Assembly (NCBI RefSeq): GCF_017873245.1
Contig: NZ_JAGGJY010000001.1
Location: 434,001-498,000, forward strand
From: Clostridium tertium
Lineage (GTDB): Bacteria; Bacillota; Clostridia; Clostridiales; Clostridiaceae
Length of the DNA stretch: 64,000 bases
Direction: 5' to 3'
Within the stretch, counting starts at the first letter, position 1. Each line of letters opens with the position of its first letter. The notes under the pieces are model-generated. The model searched no databases and had not been told where the DNA came from. It worked only from the letters and a program-made list of their open reading frames with translations. Position numbers and translations under genes: made by a program. This document shows positions 9,000-16,997 of the stretch, piece by piece.

Positions 9000-9044
9000 A
9001 AGCAGTTATCAAAATGATAGAAATTATTATTTTGATAACTGCTT
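9000..9044. repeat. 16-bp perfect inverted repeat, possible activator site
   Basis: Arms AAGCAGTTATCAAAAT (9000-9015) and ATTTTGATAACTGCTT (9029-9044) are perfectly complementary with a 13-base spacer. It starts just after the nucleotidyltransferase stop and has no T-tract, so it is a poor terminator. It lies 86-130 bp upstream of the sigma-54 promoter at 9130, the usual distance for an enhancer site. The right arm plus nine flanking bases recurs at 16962-16979. Confidence 0.7.
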
Positions 9045-9129
9045 AAATAATATTATTGAGTTTATATATGAAGGGTTACTTATTATAATGAAATTTTATA
9101 ATAAGTTATTATTATTTTAATGAAATATT

Positions 9130-9145
9130 TGGCATAAAATATGCT
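9130..9145 (+). promoter_or_regulatory. Sigma-54 promoter before ygeY
   Basis: TGGCAT-N5-ATGCT; GG at 9131 and GC at 9143 are 12 bp apart. Only one base of the -12 box departs from consensus. About 50 bases before the ygeY start. Confidence 0.78.
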
Positions 9146-9194
9146 TCATACATAAATATATATATCTTTAGAGATTAAGGTGGAGGGAACCAAG

Positions 9195-10415
9195 ATGGAT
9201 TATAGGTTTATATCTGAAGAGGTCATGAAATGTGCTGAGAAATACAAAGAAGATATGAGTGACTTTTTAAGAGAGATAATAGCCATACCTTGCGAAAGTT
9301 GTAATGAAGAGCTTAAGATAATGAGAATAAAAGAAGAAATGGAAAAGGTTGGTTTTGATAGAGTGGAAATAGATCCAATGGGTAATATTCTAGCTTATAT
9401 TGGAACAGGAAATCATTTAATAGCTATGGATGGACATGTTGATACTGTAGGTGTTGGAGATCCAAGCCTTTGGAATTATAACCCATACGAAGGTGATGAA
9501 GATGCAGAGATAATTTTAGGAAGAGGAGCAAGTGATCAAGGCGGTGGATTAGTAGCCATGGTTTATGCAGGAAAAATAATTAAGGATTTAAATTTAGAAA
9601 ACGACTATACTTTACTTATAACATGTACGATTCAAGAAGAAGATTGTGATGGGCTTTGTTGGCAATATATAATTAATGAGGATAATATAAGGCCAGAATT
9701 TGTAGTAATAACAGAGCCTACTTCATGTAATATAAATAGGGGACATAGAGGGAGAGTTGAAATAAAGGTTAGTACTAATGGAATAAGTTGCCATGGATCA
9801 GCTCCAGAAAGAGGAGAAAATGCAATATTTAAGATGGCCCCAATATTGAATGAATTAAAAAATTTAGATAATGATCTTATGGACAATGATTTTCTTGGTA
9901 AAGGTACATTAACTGTATCTGAAATATTTTACTCATCACCTTCAAGATGTGCTGTTGCAGATGGATGTAGTATTTCTATAGATAGAAGATTAACAGATGG
10001 AGAAACCTATCAATTTGCAATAAATCAAATTAAAGAGTTACCTTCAGTAAAAAAGGCAGAAGCACAAGTATCTATGTATAATTATAATAGAGAATCCTAT
10101 ACAGGGCTTTCTTATGAAACACAAGCATATTTTCCAACATGGGTTATACCTGAAGAACATGAAGTATGTCAGACACTTATGGAAACATATAGAAGCTTAT
10201 TTAAGGTAGAACCTATTGTAGATAAATGGATATTTTCAACTAATGGTGTTTCTATAATGGGGCGATATGGTATTCCATGTATAGGTTTTGGCCCAGGTCA
10301 TGAGGATCAAGCTCATGCACCAAATGAAAGAACCTGGAAGAGTGAAATGGTAAAGGCAGCAGCTATGTATGCATTGATTCCGACAATTTATATGAATAGA
10401 ATAATTAATAAATAA
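9195..10415 (+). CDS. ygeY: YgeY-type M20 family hydrolase
   Basis: Zinc-dependent hydrolase of the M20 peptidase family, 406 aa. Motifs: [13 protein letters not shown] (first metal His/Asp), the EEDCDGLCW catalytic Glu pair, EPTSCN, the lid-domain [16 protein letters not shown] and the late HAPNE. These match E. coli YgeY strongly as I recall it. ygeY belongs to the conserved gut-bacterial purine/urate-degradation gene set; its exact reaction is not evident from sequence. The ATG at 9195 sits 7 bases after GGAGGG; an in-frame GTG at 9180 overlaps that RBS and is less likely. It has its own sigma-54 promoter and ends at a strong terminator, so it is probably monocistronic. Confidence 0.93.
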   Translation: MDYRFISEEVMKCAEKYKEDMSDFLREIIAIPCESCNEELKIMRIKEEMEKVGFDRVEIDPMGNILAYIGTGNHLIAMDGHVDTVGVGDPSLWNYNPYEGDEDAEIILGRGASDQGGGLVAMVYAGKIIKDLNLENDYTLLITCTIQEEDCDGLCWQYIINEDNIRPEFVVITEPTSCNINRGHRGRVEIKVSTNGISCHGSAPERGENAIFKMAPILNELKNLDNDLMDNDFLGKGTLTVSEIFYSSPSRCAVADGCSISIDRRLTDGETYQFAINQIKELPSVKKAEAQVSMYNYNRESYTGLSYETQAYFPTWVIPEEHEVCQTLMETYRSLFKVEPIVDKWIFSTNGVSIMGRYGIPCIGFGPGHEDQAHAPNERTWKSEMVKAAAMYALIPTIYMNRIINK

Positions 10416-10423
10416 ATTAAAAT

Positions 10424-10487
10424 GAAGCATTAGATATAAAATAAGCTTATAATAAGGTTATTTTATAAGTCTAAGCTTCTTTTTTTA
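10424..10487 (+). terminator. Terminator after ygeY
   Basis: Long imperfect stem beginning GAAGCATTAGATATAAAATAA and closing with TTATTTTATAAGTCTAAGCTTC, followed by eight T's. Confidence 0.85.
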
Positions 10488-10579
10488 TGATTATAATAAT
10501 TGTAAGACCAAGGGAAAAATGGTAACATAATAGTGTGAGAGGATATGACAATCAATAATATAATACAAAAGGTGATAGC

Positions 10580-11863
10580 ATGGAAGAAAAGTTTATTGAA
10601 GACATAGCTAATAAAATAAGCGATGGAATTATAATTTTAAATTCTAACGACAAAGTAATTTATGCAAACAATTACGTAAGAAAAGCCTTAAATATCCAAA
10701 GTATTGATTTAGAAAAAGTAGAAATATCTATAGGGAAAGATCCAGAAGTTAATAAAATTGGGATAAAAGCTAAAGGGATTGATTATGACGGTATAGGAGA
10801 ATTATTAGAAGTTGATTTTGATTCATACAACTATAAAAATATTATTATATTAAATAAGATTTGTAAAAAAGATAAATGTAATAATATAATTAAAAATAAT
10901 GTATGGGGAGAAATAAAATTAGAATCTATAATTGGCGAATCAGAGGCTATGCAAAATATTAAAAGGAAAATTATAAAGATAGCAAATTCAACTTCATCAG
11001 TGCTTATAACAGGAGAAAGTGGTACTGGTAAGGAAGTTATAGCAAGAGCTATACATTCACAAAGCAATAGAAGGAATAAGCCGTTTATAGCTATAAATTG
11101 TGCAGCTATACCAGAGGCACTACTTGAAAGTGAATTATTTGGTTATGCAAAAGGAGCATTTAGTGGAGCAAGTAATAGTGGTAGAATAGGTAAGTTTGAA
11201 CTTGCCAATGGAGGAATAATATTTCTAGATGAAATAGGAGATATGCCTTTATCACTACAAGTAAAGCTTCTTAGAGTTCTTCAAGAAAGAAAGTTTGTCA
11301 AAATAGGTTCCAATAAAATGATAAATTTGGATATAAGAGTAATAGCTGCAACTAACAAAGATATTAAAGAAATGATAAAAGAAAAAAAGTTTAGAGAGGA
11401 TCTTTATTATAGAATAAACGTAATACCAATAGAAATACCAAATCTTTCAGAAAGAAAAGAAGATATAAAGCAGTTAGTACTAAATTTTATAGATAAATAT
11501 TGTGCTACCTATAGCTTAGAAAAAATTTATATAGAAGACGATGTTATAGAAAAATTAAAAAACTATCCATGGGAAGGAAATATAAGAGAGTTACAAAATG
11601 CTGTGGAATTTATGATAAATTTAGTAGATGAAGATAATGTGATAACATGCAGCATACTTCCTGATAATATAGTAGATTATTATAATAGACATAATGAAAC
11701 CGATTTAGACAAAATTGTAGATGGAGATTTTATAACTTTAGAGGAGTTAGAAAAAAGATATATAAATTATGCTTTAGAAAAATACGGTCATGATACTAAA
11801 GGAAAATCTAAGGCTGCTAAAAAACTTGGAATAGGTTTAGCTACTTTATATAGAAAAAGTTGA
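10580..11863 (+). CDS. Second sigma-54-dependent activator (short form)
   Basis: Enhancer-binding protein of 427 aa. A short PAS-like N-terminus (1-110) replaces the Cys-containing GAF-like domain of the activator at 1359. The AAA+ domain follows with Walker A GESGTGKE, Walker B GIIFLDEIGDMP and RINVIPIEIPNLSER. The sigma-54 contact loop reads GAFSGA rather than GAFTGA. The Fis-type HTH ends abruptly at LGIGLATLYRKS, about 7 residues short of its paralogue. RBS AAAAGGTG. No sigma-54 promoter is visible upstream. It probably works alongside or instead of the first activator on the purine cluster. Confidence 0.87.
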   Translation: MEEKFIEDIANKISDGIIILNSNDKVIYANNYVRKALNIQSIDLEKVEISIGKDPEVNKIGIKAKGIDYDGIGELLEVDFDSYNYKNIIILNKICKKDKCNNIIKNNVWGEIKLESIIGESEAMQNIKRKIIKIANSTSSVLITGESGTGKEVIARAIHSQSNRRNKPFIAINCAAIPEALLESELFGYAKGAFSGASNSGRIGKFELANGGIIFLDEIGDMPLSLQVKLLRVLQERKFVKIGSNKMINLDIRVIAATNKDIKEMIKEKKFREDLYYRINVIPIEIPNLSERKEDIKQLVLNFIDKYCATYSLEKIYIEDDVIEKLKNYPWEGNIRELQNAVEFMINLVDEDNVITCSILPDNIVDYYNRHNETDLDKIVDGDFITLEELEKRYINYALEKYGHDTKGKSKAAKKLGIGLATLYRKS

Positions 11864-12005
11864 AAATATTTCATAGTATACTGTTTATTATATTTTTAAT
11901 TATAAAGAAAATACGTTATTCTATATAAAATAATTATAGTATTTTATAAATAGTTTTTTATTTAATATATATCAAATGAATAACACTTAAGGAAGGATCT
12001 TGTTA

Positions 12006-12659
12006 ATGAGATATAAATGTTTAATTTTAGATCACGATGATACAGTTACTATGAGTACCCCCAATATACATTATCCATCATTTGTTGAAGCACTTAAAGT
12101 ACTAAGACCTAATACAAAATTATTGACTTTAGAAGAGTTTGTCCATAATTGTTTTAGTCCTGGATTTTCTGAATTATGTAAGGATGTATTAAAGTTTAGT
12201 AAAGAAGAGCAAGAATATCAATATAAAGTATGGACTAGCTATACAAAATCTAAAATTCCAGATTTTTATCCTGGTTTTGCAAAATTGATAAAGGAATTTA
12301 AGAATTTAGGGGGAATTATTTGTGTTGCTTCCCATTCAGAAAGCAAACAAATTGAAAGAGATTATAAGATTAATTGTGGAGTTGTACCAGATAAAATATT
12401 TGGATGGGATATTGAAGAAGGTAAGAGAAAGCCAAATCCTTTTCCAATCGAGGAAGCTATGAGGTTATTTAATTTAAATAATGAAGATATATTAGTAGTA
12501 GATGACTTGAAGCCAGGATTAGATATGGCAAAAGCTTGTAAGGTAGACTTTGCAAGTGCTGGTTGGTCTCATGTAATACCAGAAATAATTGAATTTATGA
12601 AAGAAAATTCAAATTATTATTTAACAAGTGTTAGCGAGTTAAGCGAGCTAGTGCTATAA
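12006..12659 (+). CDS. HAD-family hydrolase
   Basis: Haloacid-dehalogenase superfamily phosphatase of about 217 aa. Motif I is LILDHDDTV (catalytic Asp pair), motif II VASHSES, motif III Lys in KRKPNPFP and motif IV VVDDLKPG. The ATG at 12006 has RBS AAGGAAGG; a TTG two codons earlier is also possible. A nucleotide or sugar phosphate substrate is typical but cannot be read from sequence. It lies between the second activator and ssnA on the same strand; a link to purine metabolism is only positional. Confidence 0.8.
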   Translation: MRYKCLILDHDDTVTMSTPNIHYPSFVEALKVLRPNTKLLTLEEFVHNCFSPGFSELCKDVLKFSKEEQEYQYKVWTSYTKSKIPDFYPGFAKLIKEFKNLGGIICVASHSESKQIERDYKINCGVVPDKIFGWDIEEGKRKPNPFPIEEAMRLFNLNNEDILVVDDLKPGLDMAKACKVDFASAGWSHVIPEIIEFMKENSNYYLTSVSELSELVL

Positions 12660-12679
12660 AGAAGGGAGAAATTATATGA

Positions 12680-12844
12680 GCAGTATTTATCGAGATAAAT
12701 ACTGCAACTATTATTAATTTCTTCTTACTATTTGGTATTATAATATTAATATATAAATTGATTAAGAAATTTAGAGGTATTAAATTGAAAAATAAAGAAA
12801 TGAGCGAAAAAATAGATTTCATTTATAATAAATTAAAAGATTAA
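12680..12844 (+). pseudogene. Small membrane protein ORF without a start codon (frameshifted)
   Basis: An open frame of 54 codons encodes a hydrophobic segment (INFLLLFGIIILIYKLIKKF) followed by a charged tail ending IDFIYNKLKD, the layout of small clostridial membrane proteins. It has no in-frame start. A good RBS and ATG (GAAGGGAG, ATG at 12676) sit one frame off and would give only 13 residues. Removing a single A at 12679 would join the ATG to the long frame. Either a recent frameshift, a sequencing error or frameshifting. A 12-bp palindrome (12680-12705, GCAGTATTTATC arms) covers the start region. Confidence 0.55.
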
Positions 12845-13633
12845 ATAAATTTCAAAATTAAGTGGTAGTTATAAAGAATTAATAGCTATCACTTATATTT
12901 TGACCATTTTATATTAGAGGAGTTATTAAAATTATATCAATCTTTTTGGGCTTATTGCTGCAATAAGGGAATAATTTCATAAGTTCACCTCGAAATATTA
13001 TTCTTTATTATAATTATATTATAAAATGAATATATATGTAAATAAATGGCTTCAAATTATGGCAATATATATTAGTTTTTAAAATATATACTACTAAGGT
13101 ATACATTTTAAAAGCTTTTTTTTATGTAGGTAAATTGCAAATTCTTTTTATACTCTAATGTATCAAAAATATATTTATTATATATTCATTTCTTTAATTT
13201 TAAGCATATATATTTAAATTTTTAGTGTATTGGAATAAAGAAATAGAATAAAAAAACTTACATATTATCATCTTTAATTCTTAAAATGATAATTACAATT
13301 ACTAAATTGATAATAAACCTAAATTTAGTAGTAATAAAATTAATATTATATTCGAATAAGACTATAAATAACTTATTAATAATTTCTAATTATTAGAGTG
13401 TTTTTAATTAAAGTACTGTCGTAAGGATTTGCTATATTTTAAAATCATATAATATTTCAAGCTTACTCTTTTCAATAGACATATTAGACATTTAATATAA
13501 TATATTTATTTGTTTTTAGAGTATCAATTTAAATATATATAAGAATATCAATTTAAATAATGTTTAAAACTGAAAAAGTACTTTAATAAAAATAATTAAA
13601 ATAAAATTAAGTAAAAGAATAATTTTATGAAAT
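12845..13633. other. AT-rich intergenic region before ssnA
   Basis: No convincing gene is seen. It contains a weak terminator-like hairpin at 12860-12902 (AAGTGGTAG / CTATCACTT then ATATTTT). Two direct repeats TATCAATTTAAATA are annotated separately. The rest is unstructured A+T. Confidence 0.6.
13522..13559 (+). repeat. Direct repeat pair, candidate activator binding sites
   Basis: TATCAATTTAAATA occurs at 13522-13535 and again at 13546-13559, 24 bp apart. They lie 75-112 bp upstream of the ssnA sigma-54 promoter, a typical enhancer position. Binding by either activator is inference. Confidence 0.5.
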
Positions 13634-13649
13634 TGGCATGGATAATGCT
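13634..13649 (+). promoter_or_regulatory. Sigma-54 promoter before ssnA
   Basis: TGGCAT-N5-ATGCT, with GG at 13635 and GC at 13647, 12 bp apart. It has the same -12 variant (ATGC) as the ygeY promoter. About 40 bases before the ssnA ATG. Confidence 0.8.
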
Positions 13650-13688
13650 AAATATAATTTTAATTATATTATACTGGAGGGATAATAA

Positions 13689-15017
13689 ATGATTTTAATT
13701 GGTAATGGTATAGTTATAACCCAGGATATTAATAATCCCATTATAAATAATGGAGCTATTGCTATAAAAGAAAATTTAATTATTGAAGTTGGAGATTATA
13801 AAATTTTAAAAGCTAAATATAAGGATTATGAATTTATTGATGCTAAAGGTAAGGTTATAATGCCGGGATTAATAAATACACATCATCATATATATAGTGC
13901 CTTTGCTAGAGGTATGGATGCAAAAGAAGAACCAGCAGAAAATTTTAATCAAATACTAGAAAGACTTTGGTGGAAACTAGATAAAAAGTTGACACTTGAA
14001 GATACAAAATATAGTGCTTACACAACATATATTGATTGTATTAAAAATGGTGTTACTACAGTTTTTGATCATCATGCAAGTCCTATGAGTATAACAGGTA
14101 GTTTATTTACTATAGGGGATGTAGCTAAGGAACTTGGAATTAGAACTTCATTATGTTATGAAGTATCAGATAGAGATGGATATAAAATAACTGATGAAGG
14201 AATAAATGAAAACGTAAACTTTATTAAGTATGCTAATAAAGATTCAAGTGATATGATAAAAGGCCTATTTGGACTTCATGCGTCTTTTACATTAAGTAAT
14301 AAAACTTTAGAAAAATGTGCTGAAGAAATTCAAGGCTTAAATTCAGGATTTCATATTCATGCTGCAGAGGGAATATCAGATTTACATGAGTCTTTAAAGA
14401 GCAGTGGAAAAAGAGTCATTGAAAGACTTCATGATTTTAATATCTTAGGAGAAAAAACTTTAGCAGTTCATTGTGTCCATATAAATGATAGGGAAATGGA
14501 ATTGTTAAAATATACTAATACAAATGTAGTTAATAATCCAGAGTCTAATATGGGAAATGCAGTTGGGTGTTCTCCAGTATTAGAAATGATAAATAAAGGT
14601 ATAAATATAGGAATGGGAACTGATGGATATACTAGCGATATGTTTGAATCAATGAAGGTTTTCCCTATAATACAACGACATAATAGATGTCATCCAAGTG
14701 TAGCTTTTAATGAAACATTTAAGCTGTTATTTGAAAATAATAGAAATATAACAAATATATTTTTTAATAAAGATCTTGGGATATTAAAAGAAGGAGCTTA
14801 TGGAGATGTGATTATAGTTGATTACAATCCTCTAACTCCTATGAATGCAAGTAATATAAATGGTCATATGCTTTTTGGATTTACAGGAAGATCTGTAATA
14901 ACAACTATTATAAATGGAAAAATTGTTATGAAAAATAGAGAGTTAGTAAATATAGATGAAGAAAAAATATTTGCAGATTCGAGAAAAATAGCTCAAAAGT
15001 TATGGGATCAAATGTAA
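13689..15017 (+). CDS. ssnA: SsnA amidohydrolase
   Basis: Amidohydrolase-family enzyme of 442 aa, the same length as E. coli SsnA. Shared blocks: VIMPGLINTHHHIYSAFARGM (metal HxH), LWWKLDKKLTLED, VFDHHASP, GFHIHAAEG, LAVHCVHI, NPESNMGNAVG and GMGTDGYTSDMFE. ssnA belongs to the conserved urate-degradation gene set with ygfK, xdhD and ygeY; the substrate is thought to be a purine-ring breakdown intermediate. RBS TGGAGGG. It is the first gene of the ssnA-ygfK-xdhD run and is controlled by the sigma-54 promoter upstream. It is clearly distinct from the amidohydrolase at 6973. Confidence 0.93.
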   Translation: MILIGNGIVITQDINNPIINNGAIAIKENLIIEVGDYKILKAKYKDYEFIDAKGKVIMPGLINTHHHIYSAFARGMDAKEEPAENFNQILERLWWKLDKKLTLEDTKYSAYTTYIDCIKNGVTTVFDHHASPMSITGSLFTIGDVAKELGIRTSLCYEVSDRDGYKITDEGINENVNFIKYANKDSSDMIKGLFGLHASFTLSNKTLEKCAEEIQGLNSGFHIHAAEGISDLHESLKSSGKRVIERLHDFNILGEKTLAVHCVHINDREMELLKYTNTNVVNNPESNMGNAVGCSPVLEMINKGINIGMGTDGYTSDMFESMKVFPIIQRHNRCHPSVAFNETFKLLFENNRNITNIFFNKDLGILKEGAYGDVIIVDYNPLTPMNASNINGHMLFGFTGRSVITTIINGKIVMKNRELVNIDEEKIFADSRKIAQKLWDQM

Positions 15018-15190
15018 GAGTTCTTAATTATATGTTTAATAAGTTTTTTACGTATATGGGAATAGTAAAGTTCGTATTAACTTTAATAGAAGTGATAGAG
15101 TAAGTAAACTTATATCAAAATTTGTTAATAATTAAAAATTATAGTGATAGGAAGTCATATTAAATTTGTTTTAAGAAAGGTGGAACAATT

Positions 15191-16918
15191 ATGAGCGATG
15201 TAATGAAAGTAATGTCTTTTGAAAAAATTCTTGAGATAACTCTTAAAGATTATTATACAAAAGGAAAAATATTTGGAATAGAAGAAAAGGATTTTTATAG
15301 AGATATTGATAATAGTATAGAAATGAATTTTTGCAGTGAGTATTTAAGATTCCCAGTAGGTCCTGCAGCAGGCCCACATACACAATTAACTCAAAACTTT
15401 TTAGCAGCTTATTTAACAGGTTGTAGATATTTTGAACCTAAGACTGTTCAAATAGTAGATGGAAAAGAAATGCAAGAAATGATAGCAAGACCTTGTATTG
15501 ATGTTAAAAATGTAGGATACAATGTAGAATGGTCTACAGAATTAACAGTTGAAGAAGCAAAAGAAGAGTATATTAAAGCCTCTGTATTGTTGCAAGTAAT
15601 GGGAATTGAGCTTGGATTATCTGATGTAAAAGATTTTATACTTAATATAAGTGTAGGATATGATCTTAAAGGAATTCAATCAAAAAAGATTTCTGACTTT
15701 ATTGATGATCTTAAAGAATCAAAAGATACTAAGGCTTTTAAAGAATGTATAGAAGTATTAAAGAAAAATATAAATAATTTTAAAAAATTTAAATTAGAAG
15801 ATATAGATAAGATAAGTTCAAAGATTACAAATATAATTACACTTTCAACAATGCATGGATGTAAAGCAAGTGAAATTTTAGATATAGCAACTCACTTATT
15901 ATCAAATAAAAAGATAAATACATTATTAAAATGTAATTCTACGTTGTTAGGATATGATGCTGTAAGAAAAATATTAGATGATCTAGGATACAATGATATC
16001 GAGTTAAACAGAGAAGACTTTGAACATGATTTACAATTTGATATGGCTAAAGAAATAATAGCTAAACTATTGCAAATAGGTAAAGAAAATGATGTAACAT
16101 TTGGAGTGAAATTAACAAATACATTACCTGTAGTTAATAACAGAAATATTATGCCGGGGAATGCTATGTATATGTCTGGAAAACCGCTTTATCCAATAGC
16201 AATAAATGTAGCTAAAAATATTGCTAGTGAGTTTAAGGACATAAATATGTCCATATCAGGAGGAATAGATAAAAATAACGTGTTAGATGTATTTAATACT
16301 GGAATTACACCTATTACTATAGCTACGCTATTTTTGCAACCAAAAGGATATATAAATAATATTGCTGTATTAAATGAAATGAAAAAAGCAGGACATGCAC
16401 CTAAAGGATTAAATATTGAAGCTTTAAATGAATTAGCAGATAAGGCAAAGAATGATTCTAATTATAAAAACAAAGGTAATGGTAAAGTTTTAGAAGATAA
16501 ATTAGAAACTTTTGATTGTTTAAAGAATTGTGGAATTTGCGTTGATGTGTGTCCAAATAGGGCTAATATGAGAGTACCTGTTGAAGGACTTTCAGCTAAT
16601 TATCAAATAGCTCACGTTGAAAATATGTGTAATGAATGCGGGAACTGTCATATGTTCTGCCCAAAGGGTGGATTCCCTTATCTTAAGAAAGTAACTATTT
16701 ATAAGAATTTAGAAGAATTTAATAACTCGAAGAATACTGGATTATTAAGAATTGAAGAAGATAAATTCTTATTACGAGAAGAAGGAAAAGAATATATATA
16801 TGTAGTTAATTCAAAAGAAGAAAAGAGTAAATTAGAAATTACTGCTGAAACAATTTTAAAAGATTATTCTTATTATATTGATGAAGGAAATGCTTTAAAA
16901 GAAGAACGAAAAAACTAA
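15191..16918 (+). CDS. ygfK: Short YgfK: DHOD-like/4Fe-4S protein lacking the GltD-like module
   Basis: Predicted cytosolic oxidoreductase component, 575 aa. The N-terminal part (about 35-420) is the dihydroorotate-dehydrogenase-like domain of YgfK (FPVGPAAGPHTQLTQNF, FEPKTVQIVDG, TLSTMHGCKASEI, MSISGGIDKNNV). A ferredoxin-type domain follows: C443-x3-C447-x2-C450-x3-C454 and C480-x2-C483-x2-C486-x3-C490. E. coli YgfK is about 1,030 aa, with a glutamate-synthase-small-subunit-like FAD/NAD(P)H module before its Fe-S domain. That module, about 450 residues, is cleanly absent here while both ends are intact. RBS AAAGGTGG. It lies between ssnA and xdhD, so it likely works with XdhD in reductive urate/purine breakdown, with another electron donor or acceptor. 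Confidence 0.88.
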   Translation: MSDVMKVMSFEKILEITLKDYYTKGKIFGIEEKDFYRDIDNSIEMNFCSEYLRFPVGPAAGPHTQLTQNFLAAYLTGCRYFEPKTVQIVDGKEMQEMIARPCIDVKNVGYNVEWSTELTVEEAKEEYIKASVLLQVMGIELGLSDVKDFILNISVGYDLKGIQSKKISDFIDDLKESKDTKAFKECIEVLKKNINNFKKFKLEDIDKISSKITNIITLSTMHGCKASEILDIATHLLSNKKINTLLKCNSTLLGYDAVRKILDDLGYNDIELNREDFEHDLQFDMAKEIIAKLLQIGKENDVTFGVKLTNTLPVVNNRNIMPGNAMYMSGKPLYPIAINVAKNIASEFKDINMSISGGIDKNNVLDVFNTGITPITIATLFLQPKGYINNIAVLNEMKKAGHAPKGLNIEALNELADKAKNDSNYKNKGNGKVLEDKLETFDCLKNCGICVDVCPNRANMRVPVEGLSANYQIAHVENMCNECGNCHMFCPKGGFPYLKKVTIYKNLEEFNNSKNTGLLRIEEDKFLLREEGKEYIYVVNSKEEKSKLEITAETILKDYSYYIDEGNALKEERKN

Positions 16919-16928
16919 GTATAATAAG

Positions 16929-16979
16929 TTATCAAAAAGATTTTTTATTTATAAAACACTAAAATTATTATTTTGATAA
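16929..16979 (+). repeat. Inverted repeat sharing an arm with the 9000-9044 palindrome
   Basis: TTATCAAAA (16929) and TTTTGATAA (16971) bracket a 33-base spacer. The 18 bases AAATTATTATTTTGATAA are identical to 9021-9038. The right arm ends 3 bases before the GGGAGG RBS of xdhD, so as RNA it could affect xdhD translation; as DNA it could be a regulator site. Confidence 0.6.
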
Positions 16980-16997
16980 TTGGGAGGAGCAAATTAA

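Noticed and set aside
10501-10579. Sigma-54 promoter before the second activator
   Set aside because: ATGGTAACATAATAGTGTG has no TGGCA box and no GC at the correct distance.
12904-12985. Minus-strand 24-codon ORF with RBS CGAGGTG
   Set aside because: Too short, no recognisable feature and not followed by a gene on that strand; likely chance.
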